From Bacillus cytotoxicus (lineage in GTDB: Bacteria; Bacillota; Bacilli; Bacillales; Bacillaceae_G), in assembly GCF_023715645.1 (NCBI RefSeq), contig NZ_JAMBOP010000007.1:101289-165288 (forward strand): 64,000 nucleotides of DNA, read 5' to 3'. The notes below the pieces were generated by a model. It made no database searches. It was not told the DNA's origin and worked only from the letters and a program-made list of their open reading frames with translations. The position numbers and the translations under genes were made by a program. The stretch's first letter is position 1. Every line of letters starts with the position of its first letter. Shown piece after piece: positions 35,971 through 45,046 of this stretch.

Positions 35971-38889
35971 ATGAAACGAACCACAAAACAGATTATAGCA
36001 GGTACATTTTTAGCGACAGCAGCATCTCTTATTTCTACAAATGCTTTTGCACAAGAAGAAGGAACAGCTACAGTAAACGCGACAAGTTTAAATATACGTC
36101 AACAACCAACAACACAAAGTCCAATTGTCGGACAAGTAAAGCAAGGAGCAAATGTAAAGGTATTAGAAGTACAAAAAGATTGGGCAAAAATCTCTTGCAA
36201 TGGTAAAGAGGGCTATGTTTCACGGCAGTTTTTAAAGATGGCAGGAACAAAACCTGTAACTGAATTGAAACAGCAAACAAGTATTAATAATGGACAACGT
36301 GAAACAGGTGTTGTAACAGCAACACGTTTAAATGTTCGTAATACCCCTGGTGTAGGTAGCACGCTTCTGGGAAGTGTTCAAAAAGGAGAGGCTGTTACCA
36401 TTTTAGGAAAGGCGAATGGCTGGGCAAAAATCGAATATAAAGGAAAAGAAGGGTATGTTTCTTTAGAGTTTATAAAAGTAGGAGAAAAAGCAGGTCAACC
36501 AGCACCAACGCAGCAAACAGTCATCAATAACGGTACGCAAGAATCAGGAACAATAACAGCGACAAGTCTGCGAGTAAGAAGTTCGGCAAATACAAATAGC
36601 AACATTCTCGGAAACTTAAAACAAGGCGAGAAAATAACGGTACTCGGAAAAGCAAACGGCTGGGCGAAAATAGCGTACAACGGAAAAGAAGGCTATGTAT
36701 CGCTAGAGTTTGTGAAATTAGAAGGAAAAGCAGCAGAGAAACCGGCAGAGAAGCCACCAGAAAACATTGCGACAAGTACGCAAGAATCAGGAAAAATAAC
36801 AGCAACAAGCCTAAGAGTAAGAAGCGCGGCAAACACAAGCGGTACGATTCTCGGAAACTTAAAACAAGGCGACAAAATAACAGTACTCGGAAAAGCGAAT
36901 GGCTGGGCGAAAATAGCGTACAACGGAAAAGAAGGCTATGTATCGCTAGAGTTTGTGAGATTAGAAGGAAAAGCAGCGGAGAAACCGGCAGAGAAGCCAC
37001 CAGAAAACATTGCGACAAGTACGCAAGAATCAGGAAAAATAACAGCAACAAGCCTGCGAGTAAGAAACTCGGCAAACACAAACAGCAGCATTCTCGGAAA
37101 CTTAAAACAAGGCGAGAAGATAACGGTACTCGGAAAAGCAAACGGCTGGGCGAAAATAGCGTACAACGGAAAAGAAGGCTATGTATCGCTAGAATTTGTG
37201 AAATTAGAAGGAAAAGCAGCGGAGAAACCGGCAGAGAAGCCACCAGAAAACATTGCGACAGGTACGCAAGAGACAGGAAAAATAACAGCGACAAGCCTTC
37301 GAGTAAGAAGCTCGGCAAACACAAGCGGTACGATTCTCGGAAACTTAAAACAAGGCGAGAAAATAACGGTACTCGGAAAAGCAAACGGCTGGGCGAAAAT
37401 AGCATACAACGGAAAAGAAGGCTATGTATCGCTAGAATTTGTACAAGTTAGTACAAGCTCGAATACTAACAATGGAAACAGCGGAAATAATGGACAAGTG
37501 ACGGAAGAACGAGGGTTTGTAAATGCATCTTTATTAAATGTGCGCCAAGGACCTTCAACAGGTGCTTCCATTGTAGCCCATTTAAAAAATGGTGAATCTG
37601 TTTCAGTAATAGGCAAGGAAAATGGTTGGGCGAAAGTGCGCGTAAATGGCACAGAAGGTTATGTTTCTTTACAGTTCTTAAAGTTAAAACAAGGATCAGG
37701 ATCTTCTTATGAAGTGGTCACAGAGGCAGGAAAAGTTCAAAAATCAAATGGAACGGAAGCAGAAAAAGAACTGCGAACAAAACAAGAAGATGGTTATATT
37801 GTTAGCGCTGGAAAAGTTGTGAATATGAAACAAGGCTTTGTACGAGCGAATAAGTTGATTAATATTTATGATATTGTGACTGGTAAAAAGTTAACATATG
37901 TACGAGAAGGAGCTGACTTAAAGTTCCTAAAAATGGATGGCGATCGTGTGCATGTGAAAATTGATGGCACAACAGGATATGTCAATATAGATGATGTTAC
38001 TTTATATCCTAATATGGTTCACGAATCAACGTCGTATTATACAGTGAAAAATGGAAAGCTTTATCACTATGTATATAATAATGCTACGAGTAAGTATGGG
38101 GCGTATCAAATTGGTAATGCACCGAAGCATTTAAAAGAAGGTGAGCGTTACGAGGCGTTTGATAAAACGCAAATTGGTGGTCAAGATAGTTATCAATATT
38201 TTGAGTATGTACCGATTCGCGCTACATCTACTTATACAGCGGAAGATATTGATGATTTCTTAAGAAAAAATAGTGCAGACAGTCCGTTGATTGGAACTGG
38301 GAAATATTTTGTAAATGCAGCGCAAAAATATAGTTTAAATGCAGGCTACTTACTATCTCATGCTATTTTGGAATCTGGTTGGGGAAAAAGTCGTATTGCA
38401 AGAGATAAGAAGAATTTATTTGGTTTTAGAGCGGTAGATTCTGATCCATATAACGGTGCGACGGCATTTAAAACATGGGCAGAAGGGATTAACTTCTGCG
38501 CTTCGTATATTGATAAAAACTATTTAAATCCAAATGGCTGGACATATAATGGCGGGAACTTGGGAGATAAATCACAAGGTATGAACGTCATGTATGCAAG
38601 TGATGAAAATTGGGGCCAACAAATTGCTGCTCTTATGAATAGACTTGATACTATGAACGGTGGAAAAGATTTGAATAGATATAAGCTAGGTATGCTCCAA
38701 GTAGGATCTGGGTTATTGAAAAATATAGGCGGCACACAAGTGAGTGTAGCACCTCGTAATATGACAGTTGCGATTAAGAATACGATTCAAACTTCAAGTG
38801 GAACGTACTATGAGCTAGTTTCTGACAATACAGCGTATAATAGTGTGTACGCGAAAGCGAGCTCTGTGAAACTTATCTCTTCATATTAA
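35971..38889 (+). CDS. Secreted glucosaminidase with seven bacterial SH3 domains
   Basis: 972 aa. Sec signal peptide ends at NAFAQ (about residue 28). Seven SH3b repeats with T(S/R)L(N/R)(I/V)R...ILG(N)LKQG...GWAKI...GKEGYVS follow to about residue 570; units 3-6 are near-identical and joined by EKPAEKPPENIAT linkers. After a connecting domain, a glucosaminidase domain (GH73/FlgJ-like) begins near 750, with YLLSHAILESGWGKS (catalytic Glu) and NLFGFRAVDSDPYNGA. It should bind peptidoglycan through the SH3 domains and cleave the glycan chain during growth or cell separation. No LPXTG or S-layer domain seen. Confidence 0.92.
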   Translation: MKRTTKQIIAGTFLATAASLISTNAFAQEEGTATVNATSLNIRQQPTTQSPIVGQVKQGANVKVLEVQKDWAKISCNGKEGYVSRQFLKMAGTKPVTELKQQTSINNGQRETGVVTATRLNVRNTPGVGSTLLGSVQKGEAVTILGKANGWAKIEYKGKEGYVSLEFIKVGEKAGQPAPTQQTVINNGTQESGTITATSLRVRSSANTNSNILGNLKQGEKITVLGKANGWAKIAYNGKEGYVSLEFVKLEGKAAEKPAEKPPENIATSTQESGKITATSLRVRSAANTSGTILGNLKQGDKITVLGKANGWAKIAYNGKEGYVSLEFVRLEGKAAEKPAEKPPENIATSTQESGKITATSLRVRNSANTNSSILGNLKQGEKITVLGKANGWAKIAYNGKEGYVSLEFVKLEGKAAEKPAEKPPENIATGTQETGKITATSLRVRSSANTSGTILGNLKQGEKITVLGKANGWAKIAYNGKEGYVSLEFVQVSTSSNTNNGNSGNNGQVTEERGFVNASLLNVRQGPSTGASIVAHLKNGESVSVIGKENGWAKVRVNGTEGYVSLQFLKLKQGSGSSYEVVTEAGKVQKSNGTEAEKELRTKQEDGYIVSAGKVVNMKQGFVRANKLINIYDIVTGKKLTYVREGADLKFLKMDGDRVHVKIDGTTGYVNIDDVTLYPNMVHESTSYYTVKNGKLYHYVYNNATSKYGAYQIGNAPKHLKEGERYEAFDKTQIGGQDSYQYFEYVPIRATSTYTAEDIDDFLRKNSADSPLIGTGKYFVNAAQKYSLNAGYLLSHAILESGWGKSRIARDKKNLFGFRAVDSDPYNGATAFKTWAEGINFCASYIDKNYLNPNGWTYNGGNLGDKSQGMNVMYASDENWGQQIAALMNRLDTMNGGKDLNRYKLGMLQVGSGLLKNIGGTQVSVAPRNMTVAIKNTIQTSSGTYYELVSDNTAYNSVYAKASSVKLISSY
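36537..37440 (+). repeat. 243-bp tandem repeats coding for SH3 units 3-6
   Basis: Four nearly identical DNA units with a period of 243 bp (81 codons); for example TATGTATCGCTAGAGTTTGT starts at 36693 and 36936 and recurs with one change at 37179 and 37422. Conservation at the DNA level, including synonymous positions, points to recent duplication or gene conversion and to likely copy-number variation. Confidence 0.9.
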
Positions 38890-38929
38890 TAAATAGCTAG
38901 GTTCATAATGTTGAGTATAGAGGTTAGTT

Positions 38930-39095
38930 ATACCCCTTTTCTTTTTAGATGGGCGAGAGGGACTGGCTATGCGTAGAAGCGGTCAGTGCCTTTTTCTGCC
39001 ACATGCGATGTTTAAACAAAGAGAGGAAGAAAGTTGCTGGTTACTTTTTGCTTTGCTTGGCGGCGACTTGTGTGTTGGAAAGTTAAGTTAGGTTT
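38930..39095 (+). repeat. Family B repeat
   Basis: ACCCCTTTTCTTTTTAGATG, GGCGAGAGGGACTGGCTATG, GTAGAAGCGGTCAGTGCC, CTGCCACATGCGATGTTTAA and GGCGGCGACTTGTGTTGG blocks; very close to the copy at 17625. It fills the 380-bp gap before the tellurite operon together with an AT-rich promoter region (TACAAT near 39207 as a possible -10). Confidence 0.75.
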
Positions 39096-39272
39096 ATATG
39101 CGTCGAATCGATGATATATCTACTTCTTACATCAATAAAGTGAAATAAAATACATGTTATCATATAATCAAAAAAATATTCTTTTTTTCAATCTATGAAA
39201 AATGCTACAATATAAAGAAAGAATACAATATTTCCCTAGGTGGAAAAGGATTCGTAGAAAGGAAGAGACTTC

Positions 39273-39869
39273 ATGCCTATCATTTTAGAAAAAGGACAGA
39301 AGATCGACTTAACGAAAGGGAAACCAGGGTTAGCGAAGTTACAAGTTGGCCTAGGATGGGATCCAATTGAAAAAGCAGGCGGATTTTTATCTTCATTGTT
39401 TGGAAGTAAGCCAAATATTGATTGTGATGCATCTGTGATCATGCTGGAAAATGATCGGTTTTTACATAAACATGATCTTATTTATTTTGGGAATAAATTA
39501 TCTTCTTGCGGAAGTGTTACTCATTCGGGTGATAATTTAACAGGAGAAGGCGATGGGGACGATGAAACGATTTTTGTTGAATTGCCAAAAGTTCCATCTA
39601 GAATTAACCGCCTTATCTTTGTTGTAAATATTTATGATTGCGTGAACCGTCGTCAAGACTTTGGGATGATTCGTAATGCGTATATTCGTATTCAAAATCC
39701 ACAAACAGGTGAAGAGTTAGCACGTTATAATTTAACAGATAACTACGGCGGAAAGACGACTTTAATTGCTGGTGAAATGTATCGTCATGAAAATGAATGG
39801 AAGTTCTCAGCAATTGGAGAAGGAACACAAGCTAAAAATTTAAGTGAAATTGTAACGCGTTATCAATAA
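39273..39869 (+). CDS. yceC: TerD-family protein (YceC-like)
   Basis: 198 aa. TerD fold with start ILEKGQKIDLTKG, GLGWDP, NIDCDASVIML and the calcium-binding loop [13 protein letters not shown]. TerD proteins bind Ca2+ and belong to tellurite-resistance/stress operons. Differs from the two following paralogues by an insert (AGGFLSSLFGSKP). AGGAAGAG precedes ATG 39273. First gene of a six-gene operon with the same order as B. subtilis yceCDEFGH. A bcr1 element begins at its stop codon. Confidence 0.9.
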   Translation: MPIILEKGQKIDLTKGKPGLAKLQVGLGWDPIEKAGGFLSSLFGSKPNIDCDASVIMLENDRFLHKHDLIYFGNKLSSCGSVTHSGDNLTGEGDGDDETIFVELPKVPSRINRLIFVVNIYDCVNRRQDFGMIRNAYIRIQNPQTGEELARYNLTDNYGGKTTLIAGEMYRHENEWKFSAIGEGTQAKNLSEIVTRYQ

Positions 39870-40009
39870 AATGAAACTTCCATCAGTGGGGGCTTTATCC
39901 CCCCACTGATGGTTAGTTGAACTTACAGGCGATTATTTTTCATCTATCTTCTTCATTTTCTCTACACCTTGAGGTTTGGGGATTTTACTGCCCGTTAGAG
40001 CGGGATAAC
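39866..40009 (-). repeat. bcr1-like element between yceC and yceD
   Basis: Reverse orientation: ATAAAATGAAACTTCCATCA, hairpin CCATCAGTGGGGG/CCCCCACTGATGG, ending GAGCGGGATAAC. ATAAA at 39866-39870 and ATAAC at 40005-40009 are the likely degenerated target duplication. The left ATAAA contains the yceC stop codon. Confidence 0.82.
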
Positions 40010-40028
40010 TTTTAAGGAGGCGCTATTT

Positions 40029-40613
40029 ATGGCAGTTATTTCATTACAAAAAGGACAAAAAGTAGATTTAACGAAAACAAATCCAGGTCTTTCAAAAGTA
40101 CTTGTTGGTCTTGGCTGGGATACAAATAAATATGATGGACAAAATGATTTTGATCTAGATGTAAGTATTTTCTTAGTTGGAGCAAATGGTAAAGTTGGCG
40201 GAGGAGAAGATTTTGTTTTCTACAATAATCCGATCGGGGCAAATGGTTCTGTACAGCATTTAGGTGATAATCGTACAGGAGAAGGCGATGGGGACGATGA
40301 AGCAATCAAAGTTGATTTAAAAAATGTTCCTGCGCATATCGAACGGATTTGCTTTACGATTACAATCTATGATGGAGAAGGTCGTCATCAAAACTTTGGA
40401 CAAGTATCTAACTCCTTTGTGCGCATTTTAGATGAAGAGAAGAACACGGAGCTAATTCGCTATGACTTAGGTGAAGACTTCTCGATTGAAACAGCAGTTG
40501 TAGTTGGGGAATTATACCGTCATAATAATGATTGGAAGTTCAATGCAATTGGAAGCGGCTTCCAAGGTGGACTAGCAGCTTTATGTAAAAACTTTGGTTT
40601 AGATGTAGAGTAA
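40029..40613 (+). CDS. yceD: TerD-family protein (YceD-like)
   Basis: 194 aa TerD paralogue: [46 protein letters not shown] and [20 protein letters not shown]. The Asp-rich positions are the family's Ca2+ ligands. Strong AAGGAGG before ATG 40029. It lies between two bcr1 elements, so the distance to its neighbours (160-180 bp) is larger than expected for this operon. Confidence 0.92.
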   Translation: MAVISLQKGQKVDLTKTNPGLSKVLVGLGWDTNKYDGQNDFDLDVSIFLVGANGKVGGGEDFVFYNNPIGANGSVQHLGDNRTGEGDGDDEAIKVDLKNVPAHIERICFTITIYDGEGRHQNFGQVSNSFVRILDEEKNTELIRYDLGEDFSIETAVVVGELYRHNNDWKFNAIGSGFQGGLAALCKNFGLDVE

Positions 40614-40764
40614 AGTGAAACTTCCATAAGTGGGGAGGGCTTATCCCCCACTTATGGTTAGTTGAACCAATCGGGCTTTTACGGGCAGTTATTCCCTACC
40701 TATCTTCCTCGCTTTTCTCTGTATTTTGAGGTGGGGATTTTACTGCCCGTTAAAGCGGGGTAAA
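40610..40764 (-). repeat. bcr1-like element between yceD and yceE
   Basis: Reverse orientation, with GTGAAACTTCCATAAGTGGG, AACCAATCGGGCTTTTACGG and CTGCCCGTTAAAGCGGGG. Exact 5-bp duplication GTAAA at 40610-40614 and 40760-40764. As in the previous element the duplicated site contains the stop codon of the upstream gene (yceD TAA, 40611-40613). Confidence 0.87.
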
Positions 40765-40792
40765 AAATCTATGTAAATAGAGGTGAATCGCG

Positions 40793-41371
40793 ATGGTCAT
40801 TCAGTTACAAAAAGGACAAAAAATTGATTTAGGTAAGACAAGCCCAGGCCTTACGAAAGCGATTATTGGTCTTGGCTGGGATATTAAGCAATATGACGGC
40901 GGGTCTGATTATGATTTAGACGCTTCTGCTTTCTTATTAAATCAAGAAGGTAAATGTACGAAAGAAACAGACTTTATCTTTTATAACAATTTACAATCTC
41001 CTTGTGGTTCTGTTACACATACAGGTGATAACCGAACTGGAGAAGGTGACGGTGATGATGAACAATTAGTTGTTGATCTAAGCAAAATCCCAGCTGATGT
41101 ACACCGTATTGCGATTACAGTTACTATTTATGATGCTGAGGGACGCCGCCAAAACTTTGGCCAAGTTGCCAATGCGTTTGTTCGTTTAGCGAATGAAGAA
41201 ACAAATGAAGAAGTGCTTCGCTATGATTTAGGGGAAGATTTCTCCATTGAAACAGCGGTTGTCTTTTGTGAATTATATCGTCATAATGGACAGTGGAAGT
41301 TTAATGCTGTCGGAAGTGGCTTCCAAGGTGGATTAGGTGCGCTTGTAAGAGCGTACGGCTTGGATGCATAA
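40793..41371 (+). CDS. yceE: TerD-family protein (YceE-like)
   Basis: 192 aa, closest to YceD in this operon: [46 protein letters not shown] and [24 protein letters not shown] precedes ATG 40793. Likely acts with the two other TerD proteins and TerC at the membrane in response to oxyanion or envelope stress. Confidence 0.92.
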   Translation: MVIQLQKGQKIDLGKTSPGLTKAIIGLGWDIKQYDGGSDYDLDASAFLLNQEGKCTKETDFIFYNNLQSPCGSVTHTGDNRTGEGDGDDEQLVVDLSKIPADVHRIAITVTIYDAEGRRQNFGQVANAFVRLANEETNEEVLRYDLGEDFSIETAVVFCELYRHNGQWKFNAVGSGFQGGLGALVRAYGLDA

Positions 41372-41402
41372 GAAGGAAACGACTTTCGTTTCCTTCTTTT
41401 CC
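41371..41402 (+). terminator. Intra-operon hairpin after yceE
   Basis: GAAGGAAACGA and TCGTTTCCTTC form a perfect 11-bp stem with a CTT loop followed by TTTTCC. Possibly a partial terminator separating the TerD genes from the TerC-YceG-TelA part. Confidence 0.7.
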
Positions 41403-41444
41403 GCTTTCTAGAAATTTAAAAATAGAATAGGAGTCAATAGCTGT

Positions 41445-42233
41445 ATGGAGATTTTACACGGAATTCTTGATACGTACGCCCAATTCTTTGATTTAGATAT
41501 GTGGGCAAGAGTATTAACAGATCCAGTATCTTGGGGGTTAATTGGTACGCTTGTTATTTTGGAAGGATTGCTATCTGCTGATAATGCGCTGGTATTAGCT
41601 GTTATGGTAAAGCATCTTCCAGAAGAAAAGCGTAAAAAAGCATTATTTTACGGACTTATTGGTGCGTATGCATTTCGTTTTATTGCCATCGGAATTGGTA
41701 TGTACTTAATTAAATTAGCATGGGTAAAAGTACTTGGTGCCCTTTACCTTGCATGGCTTTCTGCAAAACACTTCATTGATAAATCTAAAGACAATGAAGA
41801 AGATGAAGAAGGTCACGGTATGAAGCAAGATAGCATTCTCTTTAGAATATTTGGCATGTTCTGGGGAACAGTTGTAATGGTTGAGTTAATGGACATTGCG
41901 TTCTCTGTGGATAGCGTTCTTGCAGCATTTGGTGTTTCAAATGAAGTATGGATTTTACTTCTTGGCGGAATGCTTGGTATTTTAATGATGCGTGGTATTG
42001 CCGGCGTATTTTTACGATTACTAGAACGTATTCCAGAACTAGAAACGACAGCATATATATTAATTGGAATTATTGCTGCGAAAATGTTACTTTCTGTATT
42101 TGGTATTGAAATGCCGCACTGGTTATTCTTTATCATTTTAGTTATTGCATTTGGTGCGACATTTATTTTACATTATATGAAAACATCTCGCCAAACTCGT
42201 GAAGAGGTGGCAGCTTCTAAGAAAGAAGATTAA
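41445..42233 (+). CDS. yceF: TerC-family integral membrane protein (YceF-like)
   Basis: 262 aa with about seven membrane helices. TerC signatures include EGLLSADNALVLAVMVKHLP and VELMDIAFSVDSVLAAFGVS, each with the conserved Asp-containing motif in a membrane helix. TerC-type proteins act in tellurite resistance and in Mn2+ export/metalation of exported proteins. AGGAG precedes ATG 41445. Fourth gene of the operon. Confidence 0.92.
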   Translation: MEILHGILDTYAQFFDLDMWARVLTDPVSWGLIGTLVILEGLLSADNALVLAVMVKHLPEEKRKKALFYGLIGAYAFRFIAIGIGMYLIKLAWVKVLGALYLAWLSAKHFIDKSKDNEEDEEGHGMKQDSILFRIFGMFWGTVVMVELMDIAFSVDSVLAAFGVSNEVWILLLGGMLGILMMRGIAGVFLRLLERIPELETTAYILIGIIAAKMLLSVFGIEMPHWLFFIILVIAFGATFILHYMKTSRQTREEVAASKKED

Positions 42234-42312
42234 TAGGTTAATAGACTAAATGGGTTTGCTCATCATATGGGCGCCCATTTTTTATAAACGTTTCGTTTGG
42301 AGGTGAACGGGT

Positions 42313-43944
42313 GTGTTTTCACGTTTTACATTTCACTCACAGCTACTCGGCGGGGAAGAAGCATTAAAACAGTTTGAAGTCGGTTTAGCAAAGCGGCCGC
42401 ATTATGAATTGACAGAGAATTCACTGCATTTTAGCTATATTGGATGTCGCATTCTTGGTGTGCCTAATGATACGGATGAGTACTATAACCAGTTATTTGC
42501 GTATAGTCAAAATGAGAAGATCACTGTGCTTCATGAGCAAAATTTAAATAAAGTCATTCCTTCAGAGAAGCTTGGTGATATTCAAGAAGTTTTTTCATTG
42601 CACCAACAGGCAGCGAACGGTTTAACTATCAATCGTCTCGTTGCCCATTTATCGGGAAAACGTTTATTGCCCGAAGTAGATGATCCAGATATACAACACT
42701 ACATACATACAACTTTTATTTCAATTTTAAAGCTATACGAAAAACAGCATAATCAATCGTTAAAAACAGAAGGCTTTCGCCGCTTTTTAATTGATATGAT
42801 TAAGTTAAGTGAAAATTACGTTTCGAAATGGTTTTCACAAAAGGATTATAAAGTACAAATGCCGCAAATTATCTGGTACGGTGATGCGTCGGAAAGTCGA
42901 ATTTACTTTTTATACTTCCTTACTATGCTCGGATGTGACGTATTGTATTATCATCCAGAAGGAAAAGATGGTTTTGAAACAATCGATGAAGAAAAACGAA
43001 CATTTGTGATTTCGCATCCGAGTCGAATTGCAGTAGAACCATTTCCAGATAAAAAGAGAGAGCGCGTGGCAACTGTTGCTTATCAAGCCTCAAAAGAGAT
43101 TGAGCAAGTGCTTCATCACGATAACTCACTCTTGTATAAACCGTGGCAATTCAGGGCGTATACACCAGTTGCCCGCACGTTAAAGACAACGTATGATGAA
43201 CTGTTTATCATTACGAAAGAAAAAGCGTTTATAAGACCAACATTCTTTGTAGAAAATCAACATATTTATATTCCATCGTTATTTGCAAAAGTGTCTGGTG
43301 TTTCTAAAAATGAGAAAGAGTATTTTCAGAGGTTAAAAACGTTAACATCATATGAAAATAGTCTGTTAATTAATCAATTTCCTTTTACGAAGGAACAGAA
43401 AGCGAATTTTCAATTTCATTATCGTGATGCGTTAAACCGTTCTGGGAAGCTTGATGCACAGAATATTATTCAAAGTCATTGGTGGCCGCATAAGCGCTTA
43501 CCAGAAGGATTGCAATATGGCATTGCAGAGGCAATGATTCATACATGTGAAAGTAGGCTTTGTAAAAAAATAGGGAACGAAAAAGAGCAAGACACTGCTT
43601 TATATGTGTTTGCCCAGCTTTCGCAAATTCCGCCGAACATACTTGAGCAGCTTGAGAAATTTGATTATTCGCAGGAAGTACCGAAAATAGTTATATTTAA
43701 CAATGAGAAAAGTGGGGAACTGACGCGTTCTGATGCAGTCATAATGCTCTTTTTAAATCAAATTGGTGTCGATGTATTACATTTTAATCCGACAGGGCGT
43801 AATGATATCGAGCAGTATATTGAAGCAGGCGCATTTGATTGCCATTGGCTAGAAGAAGTGAGCTTTGATGTAGAATTTCATGGTTCATCGTCTTATAAAA
43901 ATTTATCAAATACTTTAAAAGGGTTATTTAAGCCGTTTTTATAA
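42313..43944 (+). CDS. yceG: YceG-like protein of the tellurite/stress operon
   Basis: 543 aa, soluble, no membrane segment. Identified by its place between TerC and TelA, as in B. subtilis yceG, and by size. There is an internal resemblance: IIWYGDASESRIYFLYFLTM with GCDVLYYHPEGKDGFE in the first half and IVIFNNEKSGELTRSDAVIM with GVDVLHFNPTGRNDIE in the second, suggesting a duplicated Rossmann-like domain. GTG start 42313 follows GGAGGTGA. Biochemical activity unknown. Confidence 0.82.
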   Translation: MFSRFTFHSQLLGGEEALKQFEVGLAKRPHYELTENSLHFSYIGCRILGVPNDTDEYYNQLFAYSQNEKITVLHEQNLNKVIPSEKLGDIQEVFSLHQQAANGLTINRLVAHLSGKRLLPEVDDPDIQHYIHTTFISILKLYEKQHNQSLKTEGFRRFLIDMIKLSENYVSKWFSQKDYKVQMPQIIWYGDASESRIYFLYFLTMLGCDVLYYHPEGKDGFETIDEEKRTFVISHPSRIAVEPFPDKKRERVATVAYQASKEIEQVLHHDNSLLYKPWQFRAYTPVARTLKTTYDELFIITKEKAFIRPTFFVENQHIYIPSLFAKVSGVSKNEKEYFQRLKTLTSYENSLLINQFPFTKEQKANFQFHYRDALNRSGKLDAQNIIQSHWWPHKRLPEGLQYGIAEAMIHTCESRLCKKIGNEKEQDTALYVFAQLSQIPPNILEQLEKFDYSQEVPKIVIFNNEKSGELTRSDAVIMLFLNQIGVDVLHFNPTGRNDIEQYIEAGAFDCHWLEEVSFDVEFHGSSSYKNLSNTLKGLFKPFL

Positions 43945-43960
43945 AGAAAGGAAGATATAT

Positions 43961-45040
43961 ATGAATCCGATCGTATTAGATCCAACAACAGAATTGAATG
44001 AACAAACGTCACAAGACATTCGTCTGCAGTTAAGACAAGACTCTGAGGTGCAGCGCATTTATAATTCGGTGGATATAAAAGATCAATTAGAATTAATTGA
44101 ACTAGGTAAAGAGCCATCTTTAGAGATTTCAAAGTTTGCTGATCAAATTTTACATACGATGACATTATCTAAAGTAGAAGATTCCGGTGATCTATTAAAA
44201 CAGCTTGGGAAAATTATGGACAAGTTCGACAGTAAAGATTTCGTTGAAGAAAAAAGCGGTTTTTTCTCTCGTATATTTAAAAAAGGAAATCAAATGATTG
44301 AACAAATCTTTAATAAGTATCAAACGATGGGTCGCGAAATGGATAAAGTATACGTGGAAATCACGAAATATCAAGATGAAATGAAGCGTTCAATCGGTAC
44401 GTTAGATGGTTTATATGATCAAAACTTAAAATACTATTTAGATTTAGAAAAATACGTTGTTGCGGGTGAAATGTTACTTGAGCGTCTGCAAACAGAATTA
44501 CTTCCAATGTATGAAGAGCGCGTTCGTAACAATGATCAACTTGCAGGAATCGAACTTGAGTCAGTAAAAAACTCTGTAGAGATTTTAGAGCAACGCATTG
44601 ATGACTTAGAAAAGGCGCGTATGGTTGCACTATTAACAGCACCGCAAATTCGTATGATTCAACGTGGTAACAACAAGTTAATCGGAAAAATTAATTCAGC
44701 GTTTATTACGACAATTCCTATTTTTAAAAATGGTATCATTCAAGCTGTAAACGCAAAACGTCAAAAGCTTGTTGCGGATTCCATGGCAGAACTTGACCGC
44801 CGCACAAATGAACTATTGAAGAGAAATGCCCAAAATATCGCAACGCAAAGCGTCGAAGTAGCGAAACTAACAGGATCTTCAAGTATTAAGATGGAAACGC
44901 TTGAAGAGACTTGGAATATTATTTCAAAAGGTGTTCAAGAAACAAGGCAAATTGAAGAACAAAACAAACGTGAGCGTGAAGAAAACCGTAAGCGTATGGC
45001 AGATTTAACGGAAAAGATTAAGAAGGAAATGCAAGGATAA
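43961..45040 (+). CDS. yceH: TelA-family toxic-anion resistance protein (YceH-like)
   Basis: 359 aa, mostly alpha-helical with coiled-coil character. TelA traits are VYVEITKYQDEMKRSIGTLD, LERLQTELLPMYEERV and VALLTAPQIRMIQRGNNKLI. The family confers tellurite and other toxic-anion tolerance by an unknown mechanism. AAAGGAAG precedes ATG 43961, 17 bp after yceG. Last gene of the operon; a bidirectional terminator follows. Confidence 0.92.
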   Translation: MNPIVLDPTTELNEQTSQDIRLQLRQDSEVQRIYNSVDIKDQLELIELGKEPSLEISKFADQILHTMTLSKVEDSGDLLKQLGKIMDKFDSKDFVEEKSGFFSRIFKKGNQMIEQIFNKYQTMGREMDKVYVEITKYQDEMKRSIGTLDGLYDQNLKYYLDLEKYVVAGEMLLERLQTELLPMYEERVRNNDQLAGIELESVKNSVEILEQRIDDLEKARMVALLTAPQIRMIQRGNNKLIGKINSAFITTIPIFKNGIIQAVNAKRQKLVADSMAELDRRTNELLKRNAQNIATQSVEVAKLTGSSSIKMETLEETWNIISKGVQETRQIEEQNKREREENRKRMADLTEKIKKEMQG

Positions 45041-45046
45041 GAATAG

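Noticed and set aside
35931-36206. GTG-started frame with a good ribosome binding site overlapping the glucosaminidase start.
   Set aside because: The peptide is Asn/Lys/Thr-rich and out of frame with the signal peptide; kept only as a possible regulatory frame in the finding on the leader hairpin.
36524-37405. Long open frame (about 290 codons) on the minus strand inside the SH3 protein gene, with shorter similar frames nearby.
   Set aside because: It is the antisense of the repeated SH3 units; its repetitive Leu/Phe/Ser composition and lack of ribosome binding site mark it as a shadow.
39866-40764. bcr1 hairpins considered as ordinary terminators of the TerD genes.
   Set aside because: The hairpins belong to a 140-155 bp element with target duplication found at unrelated sites and inside a gene, so they are insertions first; a terminating side effect remains possible.
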